64,000 nt of DNA from Polynucleobacter sp. AM-25C3 (GCF_018882335.1 NZ_JACVOS010000001.1:62001-126000); one strand, 5' to 3'. Numbered from the stretch's first letter, positions 40,639-49,764 are shown. Made by a program: numbers and translations. The notes: a model not told the origin generated them from the letters alone.

Positions 40639-41402
40639 CCACGGACTCCAGCAGCAATCAAAAGCCAGCAACTTTAACTGCCCAGCATCTTCAAAAGCGC
40701 TATGGATCCCGTACGGTGGTGCGGGATGTTTCGGTAGAAGTGAAGTGTGGCGAAGTGGTTGGGCTCTTGGGTCCGAATGGTGCTGGCAAAACAACATCTT
40801 TCTACATGATTGTTGGCCTAGTTCCGCTAGATGGCGGGAGCATCGTTCTTGATGGCACAGACATTACCCACCTCCCCATTCATGAGCGAGCCCGCATGGG
40901 CTTGTCCTACCTTCCACAAGAGGCCTCTGTTTTCAGAAAGCTCAATGTGGCTGAAAATATTCAGGCTGTACTAGAGCTTCAAGTTCAAGGTGGCAAACCT
41001 TTAAGCAAAGCTGAGATTGCGCATCGCTTAGATGAGCTCTTGGGCGAGCTCCAAATTAGCCATCTGCGGGATAACCCAGCGCTTTCCTTATCCGGTGGAG
41101 AGCGTCGACGAGTTGAAATCGCCAGAGCCTTAGCTTCTCAGCCTAAGTTCATCTTATTGGATGAGCCCTTTGCAGGCGTTGACCCGATTGCAGTTGGAGA
41201 AATTCAGCGAATTGTGCGCTTCTTACGAGATCGTCAAATAGGTGTTCTCATCACGGACCATAATGTTCGCGAGACTTTGGGTATTTGCGATCATGCCTAC
41301 ATCATCAGCGAAGGCAGCGTTCTGGCACAAGGCAAGCCAGACCAAATTATTCAGAACGATGCCGTCCGAAGAGTGTATTTGGGCGAAAACTTCCGCATGT
41401 AA
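40635..41402 (+). CDS. lptB: LPS export ABC transporter ATPase LptB
   Basis: ATPase that powers extraction of LPS from the inner membrane with LptFG. Walker A is '[17 protein letters not shown]', the Q-loop region is '[14 protein letters not shown]', the signature is '[17 protein letters not shown]', and Walker B is '[16 protein letters not shown]'. The switch is in '[11 protein letters not shown]'. It has 255 residues. In most proteobacteria rpoN follows lptB; here the next gene is hpf after 186 non-coding bases. Confidence 0.97.
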   Translation: MTTDSSSNQKPATLTAQHLQKRYGSRTVVRDVSVEVKCGEVVGLLGPNGAGKTTSFYMIVGLVPLDGGSIVLDGTDITHLPIHERARMGLSYLPQEASVFRKLNVAENIQAVLELQVQGGKPLSKAEIAHRLDELLGELQISHLRDNPALSLSGGERRRVEIARALASQPKFILLDEPFAGVDPIAVGEIQRIVRFLRDRQIGVLITDHNVRETLGICDHAYIISEGSVLAQGKPDQIIQNDAVRRVYLGENFRM

Positions 41403-41450
41403 ATTTTCGGGTTTTTCCAGTATTTATTAAATAAAAATGATCTGCCCCCT

Positions 41451-41479
41451 TGGTTTTCAGCAAAATCGCTGATACGCTG
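41451..41479 (+). promoter_or_regulatory. Candidate sigma-70 promoter for hpf-ptsN-hprK-rapZ
   Basis: TTGGTT (41451-41456) and TACGCT (41474-41479) lie 17 bases apart in the lptB-hpf gap. A GC-rich hairpin (GGGG...CCCC near 41524-41543) lies in the predicted leader. The gap contains no reading frame longer than a few codons. Confidence 0.45.
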
Positions 41480-41588
41480 GAGGCTCATGAAGTTCAATTC
41501 CATATAAATAAGTACAACATTACAGGGGCTTGCTGCGCACCCCGGGTAATTATTTGCGCATGCATTTTGATTTGAATAGGAGCCGCTA

Positions 41589-41912
41589 ATGAATTTAAAA
41601 ATTAATAGCCGTCATGTCGAAGTAACTCCAGCGATGCGTACCCACCTTGAGTCTGGGTTAGCCAAAATTCGCAAACACTTTGATCACGTCCTAGATGCCT
41701 CCGCATTTTTAATTGTTGACAACGCCAAAGAAAAAAATCTTCGCCAGGCTGCCGAGATCACAATTCACCTGAAAGGCAAGGAACTCTTTGCTGAAGCTCA
41801 CAATGCTGACCTTTACCATGCTATGGACGCTGTCGTCGATAAACTCGAGCGTCAAGTTGTCAAGCATAAAGAAAAGATCCAAGATCACTACCACGATAAG
41901 CATTTTGAGTGA
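41589..41912 (+). CDS. hpf: Ribosome hibernation promoting factor, short form
   Basis: A 107-residue HPF/YfiA-type protein that binds the 30S decoding region and promotes 100S dimers in stationary phase. It starts 'MNLKINSRHVEVTPAMRTHLESGLAKI', and includes 'EITIHLKGKELFAEAHNADLYHAMDAVVDKLERQV' in outline. There is no long C-terminal dimerisation domain. The start has an AGGAG element just upstream. It lies before ptsN, as in the usual rpoN-hpf-ptsN order, but rpoN is missing. Confidence 0.95.
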   Translation: MNLKINSRHVEVTPAMRTHLESGLAKIRKHFDHVLDASAFLIVDNAKEKNLRQAAEITIHLKGKELFAEAHNADLYHAMDAVVDKLERQVVKHKEKIQDHYHDKHFE

Positions 41913-41945
41913 TCCTTGCCGTCAGGACACCTATAATCATTTGAC

Positions 41946-42404
41946 ATGAATGCCCTGACCGATCTTTTCACCTTAGACCGCATTGCCTTAGATAACCCCG
42001 CTAAAAATCGGACTGAGGTATTTGCGGCCGTAGGGCAACTATTTTCCAAGCAAGCAGGTCTTGAAGCCGATGCAGTAGTTGGTTTCTTAAATGCCCGCGA
42101 AAACTTGGGCTCCACCGCCTTGGGTGCTGGCGTTGCCATCCCTCACGGCAGAGTAAAGGGACTGAAACACCCCATTGCTGCATTTGTGAAATTAAAAGAG
42201 CCGATTGAGTTTGCTGCGCCCGATGGCGAAGCTGTCTCTATTCTGATCTTTTTACTCGTCCCTGAAAAAGCGACCCAGCAACATTTAGAGATTTTGTCCT
42301 CGATTGCACAGCTCCTATCTGATCAGGATGCTCGCAAGTCGCTCGCCTTAGAAGATAGTCCAGAGAAGGTGTGCCAGCTTTTACAAACGTGGGGCTCAGT
42401 TTGA
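41946..42404 (+). CDS. ptsN: Nitrogen-PTS enzyme IIA (PtsN)
   Basis: Phosphoacceptor protein of the regulatory PTS-Ntr. The phosphorylated histidine is in '[15 protein letters not shown]'. Other family matches are '[17 protein letters not shown]' in outline and '[23 protein letters not shown]'. At 152 residues it has normal length. Its TGA overlaps the probable TTG start of hprK. The missing rpoN and the presence of hprK suggest that its role here is general metabolic signalling, not sigma-54 control. Confidence 0.95.
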   Translation: MNALTDLFTLDRIALDNPAKNRTEVFAAVGQLFSKQAGLEADAVVGFLNARENLGSTALGAGVAIPHGRVKGLKHPIAAFVKLKEPIEFAAPDGEAVSILIFLLVPEKATQQHLEILSSIAQLLSDQDARKSLALEDSPEKVCQLLQTWGSV

Positions 42405-43390
42405 CGACCCAACCCTTACTCCTCGAGGGAGTTACCGCCCAACAGATCTTTGATGACAATGTTTCAGAGCTGAAACTTTCTTGGATTGGTGGACTGGAAG
42501 GTGCCGATCGCACTTTTCCTCCGGAGGCTGTTAAAGCAGCCGCGGCCAGCTCTGACTTGGTGGGCCACTTAAACCTCATTCACCCAAGTAGGATTCAGAT
42601 CTTTGGTGAACAGGAAGTTGACTATCACGCTGAGCTAGAGCCCAAACAAAGACAAGAGCAGATCTCCAGCCTAATCTCGAAAACTCCGCCTTGCGTGATT
42701 GTGGCTGACGGGAAAGGGGCGGATCCAGATTTGCAACTCTTCTGCCAGAGATCTTCTACCCCTTTATTTACGACAGCTATCTCGGCTGCTGAGGTCATTG
42801 ACCACCTACGTACCTATCTCACCAAAATTGGCGCGCCCCAGATCACCATGCATGGCGTGTTCATGGATATTTTGGGTTTAGGTGTCTTGATTATGGGTGA
42901 GTCTGGCCTAGGCAAAAGCGAATTGGGCTTAGAGCTAATTTCTCGTGGTCACGGCCTAGTAGCGGATGACGCAGTGGATTTTGCGCGTTTGGGCCCTGAC
43001 TATATTGAAGGTCGCTGTCCCGTCATCTTGCGTAACCTTTTAGAGGTTCGCGGGCTGGGCTTATTGGATATTCGCACCATCTTTGGTGAAACTGCTGTGC
43101 GCCGTAAATTGAAATTGCGTTTAATCGTGCAATTGGTACGTCGCAATGATGGAGAATTCGAGCGCCTGCCTTTGGAAGCCCAGCATATTGATGTTTTGGG
43201 TATCCCCATCAGAACGGTAAAAATTCAAGTGGCTGCGGGACGCAACTTAGCGGTTCTCGTAGAGGCGGCAGTGCGCAATACCATTTTGCAACTGCGTGGC
43301 ATCGACACCTTAAAAGAATTCATGGAACGCCAGCGTTTGCAAATGAATGCTGAGGCCGACTCCGCCAAATCACAGGGCCGCCTCCTCTAA
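42401..43390 (+). CDS. hprK: HPr kinase/phosphorylase
   Basis: Bifunctional enzyme that phosphorylates and dephosphorylates a serine of HPr. The N-terminal domain (about 1-125) starts near '[14 protein letters not shown]'. The C-terminal kinase domain has Walker A '[18 protein letters not shown]', '[11 protein letters not shown]' and the signature '[19 protein letters not shown]'. The frame is open to a GTG at 42371; I prefer the TTG at 42401, which overlaps the ptsN stop as TTGA and follows a GGGGC element (329 residues). The GTG would overlap ptsN by 34 bases. rapZ starts one base after its stop. Confidence 0.93.
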   Translation: MTTQPLLLEGVTAQQIFDDNVSELKLSWIGGLEGADRTFPPEAVKAAAASSDLVGHLNLIHPSRIQIFGEQEVDYHAELEPKQRQEQISSLISKTPPCVIVADGKGADPDLQLFCQRSSTPLFTTAISAAEVIDHLRTYLTKIGAPQITMHGVFMDILGLGVLIMGESGLGKSELGLELISRGHGLVADDAVDFARLGPDYIEGRCPVILRNLLEVRGLGLLDIRTIFGETAVRRKLKLRLIVQLVRRNDGEFERLPLEAQHIDVLGIPIRTVKIQVAAGRNLAVLVEAAVRNTILQLRGIDTLKEFMERQRLQMNAEADSAKSQGRLL

Positions 43391-43391
43391 T

Positions 43392-44282
43392 ATGCAAATC
43401 AATCTGATTACCGGCATCTCCGGCTCAGGTAAATCAGTTGCACTGAGGGCCTTTGAGGATGCTGGCTACGACTGTGTAGACAATCTTCCAGTCACCCTCT
43501 TAGAAAACCTCATCACCACCTTAGAAAATGAGAAGTGTGAGCGCGTTGCAGTTGCCATTGATGCGCGTCGCGGCAAATCGATTGCAGAACTACCCAAGAT
43601 CCTAGAAAACCTGAGGCGCAATCACCAGGTACGGGTTGTTTTTCTTAATGCTGATACAAACACCCTCATACAACGATTCTCGGAAACCCGTAGGCGTCAT
43701 CCGCTTTCTGGCAAAACTCAGCAGACTCAATCTGCCACCCTCATTGAAGCGATTGATAAAGAGCGTAGTCTGTTGGAGCCACTACGTACTCAAGCGCATA
43801 GTATTGATACCAGCAGCCTTCCTGCGCACGCTTTGCGCTCTTGGATTCGGGATCTTTTAAATGATAAACCGCTTGGACTCTCTATCATCTTTGAATCCTT
43901 TGGGTTTAAAAAAGGCGTGCCCAGCGATGCTGACTTGGTTTTTGATGTGCGCTGCCTCCCCAACCCGCACTACGACACAGTCTTACGTCCTCTATCAGGC
44001 AAAGATCAGGCGGTAAAAGAATTTTTAGAAAAGATTCCTGAAGTAGTCAGTATGGAAAATGACATTATTCAGTTTGTTGAAAAATGGTTACCCCACTACA
44101 TTGCAGATGGTCGCAGTTATCTAACGGTTGCTATTGGGTGCACGGGAGGACAACATCGCTCAGTCTATCTAGTCGGTCGAATCATGGCGCACTTTCTAGC
44201 GCAACAAGATTTAGCTAATCTTCAGATTAGTTTTTTAAGTCGTCACCGCGAGCTAGACTCAATCCCTGCAATAGCAATTTAA
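43392..44282 (+). CDS. rapZ: RNase adapter protein RapZ
   Basis: GTP/ATP-binding protein; in enterobacteria it delivers a small RNA to RNase E to control glucosamine-6-phosphate synthase. Walker A is 'LITGISGSGKSVALRAFED', then 'GYDCVDNLPVTLLENL', 'SIIFESFGFKKGVPSDADLVFDVRCLPNP' in outline and 'VAIGCTGGQHRSVYLVGRI'. The ATG at 43392 is chosen by family match; an earlier in-frame start lies inside hprK. It has 296 residues. The last 56 bases overlap the convergent mutY gene. Whether a GlmZ-like RNA exists here is unknown. Confidence 0.95.
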   Translation: MQINLITGISGSGKSVALRAFEDAGYDCVDNLPVTLLENLITTLENEKCERVAVAIDARRGKSIAELPKILENLRRNHQVRVVFLNADTNTLIQRFSETRRRHPLSGKTQQTQSATLIEAIDKERSLLEPLRTQAHSIDTSSLPAHALRSWIRDLLNDKPLGLSIIFESFGFKKGVPSDADLVFDVRCLPNPHYDTVLRPLSGKDQAVKEFLEKIPEVVSMENDIIQFVEKWLPHYIADGRSYLTVAIGCTGGQHRSVYLVGRIMAHFLAQQDLANLQISFLSRHRELDSIPAIAI

Positions 44283-45375
44283 TTGGCTGCGGCAAGCCGT
44301 ACTTTCCTAGCTGACGCAAAGGAATCCACTTCAAATTATCGCTAGAGAATTTCACCGTATCGCTCGAAGACACATGCCAAATCTGCATCCATAAACGTCG
44401 ATGGGTAAAGACATGCTTGATTTCTGGGCCACGCTCCATTGGCTGACATGTCTTCAAAGCAGTAGCGCGCTTTTCATCTGGCAATACCAACTTGAATAAA
44501 TCCTTGGTAGTCAGATGAATCGGATCTTCTTCAGAAGGAGTCGCTGAATTTTTCTCTTTTGGTCTCCATGCAGATTCAGGTAAAGACCAGAGCCCACCCC
44601 AGATGGCTTTCTCTGGACGCTTTTGCAGCAATACTGAATCGCCATGCCGGAGCAATAACATGTCGCAATCAAATTCTGGGGATTTTGCTTTGACTGCCTT
44701 GCGAGGCAGCAACAATACTTGATCGCTAAGGCTGGCCTGACACTCTTTTGCAAATGGGCATTTCTTTAGATCACTCAAACACACGGGCTTGCGCGAGGTA
44801 CACCATGTTGCCCCAAAATCCATTAAGGCTTGCGTATATACCGGCATGTCTACGGCATTTTTAGGAAGTAGTTTTTTGGCTAAGAGCCACAGCTGATCAT
44901 TGACTGCTTTTTCTTGAATAGCGCCCTCGATGCCAAACAGGCGTGCCAGAATACGTTTCACATTAGCATCCAAAATTGGCGCACGCTCATGAAATGCAAA
45001 GGCTGCAATTGCGCCTGCTGTTGATCTGCCGATACCCTTTAATTGTTCAAGCAAGAGGGGGTCGCTCGGAAACTGCCCCCCAAACTCTTCCATGACTTGC
45101 TTGGCACAGGCATGGAGATTTCGAGCGCGTGAGTAATAACCAAGTCCAGCCCATTCTGCCAAGATATCATCCAATGGAGCAGCAGCCAACTTCTTTACTG
45201 TCGGAAAGCGTTTCATAAAGCGGGGGTAGCGCTCTAAAACCGTAGCAACTTGGGTTTGTTGCAACATGATTTCCGAAACCCAAACTGCATAAGAATCACG
45301 AATACTTTGCCATGGCAAGCCTTGGCGCCCATCCTTGCCATGCCAAGCAATCAGCTTGTTAGCGAAGTACTTCAT
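44227..45375 (-). CDS. mutY: Adenine DNA glycosylase MutY
   Basis: Removes adenine mispaired with 8-oxoguanine. The catalytic glutamate is in 'WVSEIMLQQTQV', the helix-hairpin-helix is 'LKGIGRSTAGAIAAFAF', and the catalytic aspartate is in 'ILDANVKRILAR'. The Fe-S loop reads C-X6-C-X6-C-X5-C, where the usual spacing is C-X6-C-X2-C-X5-C. A Nudix-like C-terminal domain (about 225-375) includes 'WGGLWSLPE' and 'FTHRRLWMQIW'. The ATG at 45375 overlaps the mutM stop (TAATG), giving 382 residues. The 3' end overlaps rapZ by 56 bases. Confidence 0.94.
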   Translation of the reverse strand: MKYFANKLIAWHGKDGRQGLPWQSIRDSYAVWVSEIMLQQTQVATVLERYPRFMKRFPTVKKLAAAPLDDILAEWAGLGYYSRARNLHACAKQVMEEFGGQFPSDPLLLEQLKGIGRSTAGAIAAFAFHERAPILDANVKRILARLFGIEGAIQEKAVNDQLWLLAKKLLPKNAVDMPVYTQALMDFGATWCTSRKPVCLSDLKKCPFAKECQASLSDQVLLLPRKAVKAKSPEFDCDMLLLRHGDSVLLQKRPEKAIWGGLWSLPESAWRPKEKNSATPSEEDPIHLTTKDLFKLVLPDEKRATALKTCQPMERGPEIKHVFTHRRLWMQIWHVSSSDTVKFSSDNLKWIPLRQLGKYGLPQPIKLLLQGLSLARGDDLKN

Positions 45376-46211
45376 TAGCGCTTCTGACATTGGGGGCAAA
45401 AATAAGTGGAGCGTTGACCTTGCACTATTTGCTTAATCGACGTCTTGCACACTTTGCAAGCTTGGTCTTTACGATCATAGACTTTGGTTTGCACCATGAA
45501 GTGCCCAGGATCACCTTCGCTATTGACGAAGTCCTTCAAAGTACTACCGCCTGCGTCAATAGCCTTCTTTAAAATCAACCGCACTGCAGCGGCCAATCGA
45601 GAACATTGTGGACGGGTTAATTTTCCAGCGGCCTTGGCCGGATGAATGCCTGCCTCAAACAAACTCTCCGAACAATAGATGTTCCCAACACCAACCACTG
45701 CTTGCCCTGCCAACAAAAACTGTTTTACCGCAATACTGCGCTTGCGTGAGTACCGATATAAAACATCCGCGCCCAGCTCGCCAGAAAATTCAGGTGAGAA
45801 AGGCTCGATGCCGAGCTTTAGTAAAAGCGCGTTGCTCTCAACGGGTCCTTTGGATTTTGGATGCCACAAAACAGCGCCAAACTTTCGAGGATCATGCAAG
45901 CGCAAACTGAGCTTGCCGAACTCAAATGTCACACGATCATGTGGCTTCAGAGGATCGCTACTCGGAAGGACTCGCAGCGTTCCTGTCATGCCCAGATGCA
46001 GCAATAGATAACCATTATCCAATTCCATTATTAAATATTTGCCACGACGCTCTATCCCCGCTACCTTCTGCCCAGAAAGTAATTGATTCAAATTGCTGGG
46101 CACCGGCCAACGCAAGCGACCATCAATAATTTTGACTGTACTGAGCTTGCACCCCTCTAAATGGGGTTGGATACCCAATCGGGTAACTTCGACTTCTGGG
46201 AGTTCTGGCAT
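45375..46211 (-). CDS. mutM: Formamidopyrimidine-DNA glycosylase MutM (Fpg)
   Basis: Excises 8-oxoguanine and opened purines, with lyase activity. The N-terminal 'MPELPEVEVTRLG' supplies the catalytic Pro2 and Glu3. 'RRGKYLIMEL' holds the lysine near residue 57. The H2TH region has 'VVGVGNIYCSESLFEAGIHP', and the zinc finger is 'CKVCKTSIKQIVQGQRSTYF' followed by 'CPQCQKR'. It has 278 residues. Directly coupled to mutY, it forms a GO-system repair pair, an arrangement that makes functional sense. Confidence 0.97.
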   Translation of the reverse strand: MPELPEVEVTRLGIQPHLEGCKLSTVKIIDGRLRWPVPSNLNQLLSGQKVAGIERRGKYLIMELDNGYLLLHLGMTGTLRVLPSSDPLKPHDRVTFEFGKLSLRLHDPRKFGAVLWHPKSKGPVESNALLLKLGIEPFSPEFSGELGADVLYRYSRKRSIAVKQFLLAGQAVVGVGNIYCSESLFEAGIHPAKAAGKLTRPQCSRLAAAVRLILKKAIDAGGSTLKDFVNSEGDPGHFMVQTKVYDRKDQACKVCKTSIKQIVQGQRSTYFCPQCQKR

Positions 46212-46246
46212 AAATGGATTGTAGATTCGCAGATTAGAATGTGCTT

Positions 46247-47740
46247 ATGACCAAATTTTCACTAAAGCCCTCTTTTTGGGCCTTAATGCTCGTAACTGGA
46301 CTTGGCATCAGCCTTTCCCTCTCCTCGAGTCATGCCCTTGCTAGAGCCAGTAGCCTAGATAGCGGTGAAGCCATATTCGAGGTCTTGGCCTCGGAAATCG
46401 CCTTACAGCGCGGTGAGGCTGGCCTTGCCTATGGCACTTATTTAGAACTCGCTCGCCAACTCGATGACCCCCGTTTGGCACAAAGAGCGATGGAAATAGC
46501 CATTACTGCAGGTGCACCAGATTTAGCCCTACAAGCTGCCCAAACCTGGGATAGCTTGGCAGGGCCAAAAAATACCAAACCCAAAGAAGTCCTCATCACG
46601 CTCTTGATCTTGAATCAGCGTTGGTCGGATGCCGTCAATCCCGCGATTTCTCTTTTAAATCAGCAGACTCCTGCACAACGTGAAAACACCTTGCTGCAGC
46701 TTCAAGCACTGTTGTCTAAGGCAACCGATGAGTCAGAGGCATTACGCGCTTTTTATGACATTGTTTCAACTTTAAAACCAGAACCTAAAGATCCCGGCCT
46801 GCTCTACACCTACGCGATGTCTGCTGAAAAATCTGGGCATATCGACGCTATGGAAAAGATTCTGCGTGAGATTTTGCGCAAAAATCCGAATGATGTGAAC
46901 AGTCTCAATGCCCTAGGTTACTCACTAGCGGATCGCAATCAGAAATTGCCGGAGGCATTCAAACTCATCAGCAAGGCACATCAACTCTCGCCTAAAGATG
47001 GTTTTATTTTAGATAGCCTGGGTTGGGTCAACTTTCGCATGGGTAAAAATGCCTTAGCCCTTGAACAACTTCAACAGGCTTTCAATATGAAACCTGAGGC
47101 GGATATTGCTGCGCATATCGGTGAGGTCTTATGGGTTATGAATCGTCCTATCGAGGCAGAAGATATGTGGCGCAAAGGGCAGCAATTAGATGCCAATAAT
47201 CCCACTCTGAAAGAAACCTTGAAGCGCTTAAAACCCGACTGGTCGGTGGCGGACACCACCCTCAAAGGCTCATGGGATGGACGTTTTGCGGTGAAGGTCA
47301 CCGGACTTACTGAAGGCAGAAATCAAGGTGGCTCTGGTGGATTTACTTTGACTCAAGATGCACTCACTGATGTATTGGAAATTCGAAATCCGGTTGGTGG
47401 ATCTATTGCCAAAATTACGATTAAGCCTGGTGAGGCTATTCTGGAACGCGATGGTCAACTGACTACCGCGATCGATGCTGACACCCTGATTCAAAATGCA
47501 TTAGGACTTCCGCTACCCGCCCGCGGCTTATCTGATTGGTTACGCGGACAAACTCGTCCTGGCAGCAATGCGAGTGTCGAACGAAATGCAAAGGGGCAAG
47601 TAAGCAAAATTACACAAGATGGCTGGACCTTAAATTACAACTGGGGCAATTCTCAGCAATTAGAAAAACTCACCATGACTCGCAGTTCAAATATTGGGTC
47701 TATTGATATCCGGCTGGTATTCGATACTCCGAATGAGTGA
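46247..47740 (+). CDS. TPR protein fused to a LolB-like domain
   Basis: A 497-residue exported protein. A signal peptide covers about residues 1-33, ending 'SSHALA' before 'RASSLD'. TPR-type helical repeats fill about 40-325 ('NDVNSLNALGYSLADRNQKLPEAFKLI', 'DGFILDSLGWVNFRMGKNALALEQL' in outline). Residues about 345-497 match the lipoprotein receptor LolB: 'SWDGRFAVKV', 'DVLEIRNPVGGSIAKI', 'LPLPARGLSDWLRGQ' and 'QDGWTLNYNW'. There is no cysteine for lipidation at the signal cleavage site. The gene holds the usual lolB position between mutM and ispE. An alternative GTG start lies at 46241. Confidence 0.85.
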   Translation: MTKFSLKPSFWALMLVTGLGISLSLSSSHALARASSLDSGEAIFEVLASEIALQRGEAGLAYGTYLELARQLDDPRLAQRAMEIAITAGAPDLALQAAQTWDSLAGPKNTKPKEVLITLLILNQRWSDAVNPAISLLNQQTPAQRENTLLQLQALLSKATDESEALRAFYDIVSTLKPEPKDPGLLYTYAMSAEKSGHIDAMEKILREILRKNPNDVNSLNALGYSLADRNQKLPEAFKLISKAHQLSPKDGFILDSLGWVNFRMGKNALALEQLQQAFNMKPEADIAAHIGEVLWVMNRPIEAEDMWRKGQQLDANNPTLKETLKRLKPDWSVADTTLKGSWDGRFAVKVTGLTEGRNQGGSGGFTLTQDALTDVLEIRNPVGGSIAKITIKPGEAILERDGQLTTAIDADTLIQNALGLPLPARGLSDWLRGQTRPGSNASVERNAKGQVSKITQDGWTLNYNWGNSQQLEKLTMTRSSNIGSIDIRLVFDTPNE

Positions 47741-48623
47741 AGCTGCAATGACGAGTAATACGATAGAACTTCGCTGTCCTGCAAAGCTCAATCTTTTTCT
47801 GCATATTGTTGGGCGCCGCGAAGATGGCTACCATCTTCTGCAATCCGTTTTTCAGTTGATTGATTGGTGCGATGTCCTCACCTTAAAGTGCATTCCAGAA
47901 AATGAGATTCGTCGCATTAATCCCATTCCAGGGGTACCACCAGAGCAGGATTTAGTAGTTCGTGCCGCCCAACTCTTGAAAGATTTCTGCAAGAGTAATC
48001 AAGGCATTGAGATTGGTCTGAAAAAAATGATTCCTATGGGAGCGGGTTTGGGTGGCGGGTCTTCGGATGCAGCATCCACCCTGATAGGCCTCAATAAACT
48101 CTGGGATCTCCATCTCGACACCCCCACCCTTTACCAACTCGGCCTAAAACTGGGGGCAGATGTGCCATTTTTTATCTTTGGTCAAAATGCGTTTGTCGAG
48201 GGCATTGGGGAAAAATTGCAGGAAATTTCCCTAGAAACCCAAGACTTTCTGGTGATCTTTCCCAATCAGGGGATTGCTACAGCTCAGATTTTCCAAGACC
48301 CTCAATTGACCCGGGATCACGCTCCGATTACAATAGATCGCTTTCTTGCATCGCCAAGGTCATTTCAGTCGAATGATTGTCAGGCAGTAGCGGTGCAGAA
48401 ATGTCCTGAAGTGAAGCAAGCATTAGATTGGATTTACAAGGCAGTGCCAAACTCGGCGCCTTGTATGTCTGGCTCTGGAAGTAGCGTATTTGCCGCCTTA
48501 GACCCTAAGACGGACACCGCAAATCTGGAAAATCTTCTGCAAAATCTTCCAAAAGGATGGATGGGTCGAATTGTTCGGGGGCTAAATAAAAATCCCGCTT
48601 ACAATTTGATTTCTTCAGATTGA
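47733..48623 (+). CDS. ispE: 4-diphosphocytidyl-2-C-methyl-D-erythritol kinase
   Basis: GHMP kinase of the MEP isoprenoid pathway that phosphorylates CDP-methylerythritol. The N-terminal signature is 'CPAKLNLFLHIVGRREDGYHLL', the ATP loop is 'IPMGAGLGGGSSDAASTLIG', and 'GADVPFFIFGQNAFVEGIGEKL' and 'PCMSGSGSSVFA' follow. The ATG at 47733 overlaps the end of the TPR-LolB gene by 8 bases; an ATG at 47748 is equally possible and has a GAG element upstream. Length is 296 or 291 residues. tRNA-Gln follows after 5 bases. Confidence 0.95.
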   Translation: MSEAAMTSNTIELRCPAKLNLFLHIVGRREDGYHLLQSVFQLIDWCDVLTLKCIPENEIRRINPIPGVPPEQDLVVRAAQLLKDFCKSNQGIEIGLKKMIPMGAGLGGGSSDAASTLIGLNKLWDLHLDTPTLYQLGLKLGADVPFFIFGQNAFVEGIGEKLQEISLETQDFLVIFPNQGIATAQIFQDPQLTRDHAPITIDRFLASPRSFQSNDCQAVAVQKCPEVKQALDWIYKAVPNSAPCMSGSGSSVFAALDPKTDTANLENLLQNLPKGWMGRIVRGLNKNPAYNLISSD

Positions 48624-48628
48624 CCTGT

Positions 48629-48705
48629 AGGGGAATCGCCAAGCTGGTTAAGGCACTGGATTTTGATTCCAGCATGCGAAGGTTCGAATCCTTCTTCCCC
48701 TGCCA
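48629..48705 (+). tRNA. tRNA-Gln (anticodon TTG)
   Basis: A complete cloverleaf. The acceptor arms are AGGGGAA (48629-48635) and TTCCCCT (48695-48701), then a G discriminator and an encoded CCA. The anticodon stem CTGGA/TCCAG encloses TTTTGAT, giving the anticodon TTG for glutamine CAA/CAG codons. The T-arm GAAGG-TTCGAAT-CCTTC is perfect. It sits between ispE and prs, as in many Burkholderiales. Confidence 0.98.
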
Positions 48706-48766
48706 ACTACTGTAGATACGACCAAAAGACATCCATTCGAACCCTACCCAAATTCCAAAATCACCT

Positions 48767-49735
48767 ATGTCCGCCCCAATGAACGCAGATTTACTGACTC
48801 TTTTCACAGGCAATGCAAATCCGGTTTTGGCCCACGCGGTAGCCAAAGAGCTCAATCTCCCGATGGGAAAAGCATTTGTTGGTCGCTTCTCTGATGGTGA
48901 AATCCAGGTAGAAATTCAAGAGAACGTTCGCGGTAAGAATGTTGTCGTTATCCAATCCACTTGCGCTCCGACGAATGACAGCTTGATGGAGCTCATGATC
49001 ATGATCGATGCTCTCAAACGAGCATCAGCAAGCCGTATAACCGCAGTGATCCCTTACTTCGGTTACGCTAGACAAGACCGTCGCCCACGTTCTGCACGGG
49101 TTGCGATCTCCGCCAGAATCGTAGCCAACATGCTCCAGTCCGTTGCCGGCGTTGAGCGTGTTCTCACCATGGACCTCCATGCCGACCAAATCCAGGGCTT
49201 CTTTGATATCCCAGTAGATAACATCTACTCATCCCCGGTATTGCTTGCTGACCTCCAGGCTCAGAAGACCCAAAAAGACCTCATCATTGTTTCGCCAGAT
49301 ATTGGCGGCGTCGTTCGCGCCCGCGCAATGGCCAAGCAATTAGGCACAGATTTAGCGATTATTGATAAACGTCGCCCTAAAGCAAACGTCTCAGAAGTAA
49401 TGCACTTAATCGGCGAAGTAGAAGGCCGTCACTGCGTGATCATGGATGACATCATCGATACCGGTGGAACGCTCTGTAAAGCGGCTGAGGCTCTAAAAGA
49501 GCGCGGCGCCAAGGGTGTTACTGCCTACTGTACCCACGCAGTTCTATCCGGTGGCGCAGTAGCTCGCATCGCTGCCTCTGAATTAGATGAATTAGTAGTT
49601 ACCGACACCATTCCATTGACCTCAGAAGCACTAAAAGTAGCCAAAATCCGTCAATTGAGCGTTGCCCCCATCCTCGCTGAGACCCTTTCCCGCATTAGTA
49701 AGGGTGATTCAGTGATGTCGATGTTTGCCGAATAA
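48767..49735 (+). CDS. prs: Ribose-phosphate pyrophosphokinase
   Basis: Makes PRPP from ribose-5-phosphate and ATP for nucleotide, histidine and tryptophan synthesis. Signatures are '[18 protein letters not shown]', '[21 protein letters not shown]' in outline, '[20 protein letters not shown]', '[17 protein letters not shown]' and the PRPP loop '[18 protein letters not shown]'. The first ATG is used (322 residues); a second lies four codons on. It follows tRNA-Gln by 61 bases, and rplY is next. Confidence 0.97.
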   Translation: MSAPMNADLLTLFTGNANPVLAHAVAKELNLPMGKAFVGRFSDGEIQVEIQENVRGKNVVVIQSTCAPTNDSLMELMIMIDALKRASASRITAVIPYFGYARQDRRPRSARVAISARIVANMLQSVAGVERVLTMDLHADQIQGFFDIPVDNIYSSPVLLADLQAQKTQKDLIIVSPDIGGVVRARAMAKQLGTDLAIIDKRRPKANVSEVMHLIGEVEGRHCVIMDDIIDTGGTLCKAAEALKERGAKGVTAYCTHAVLSGGAVARIAASELDELVVTDTIPLTSEALKVAKIRQLSVAPILAETLSRISKGDSVMSMFAE

Positions 49736-49764
49736 GCCAAAAATAGCGTTTCCAATCCTGTTTT

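Noticed and set aside
41403-41588. Possible degraded rpoN remnant in the lptB-hpf gap
   Set aside because: No frame in the gap gives anything like sigma-54 motifs; the longest ATG frame is a few codons. It reads as a promoter and leader region.
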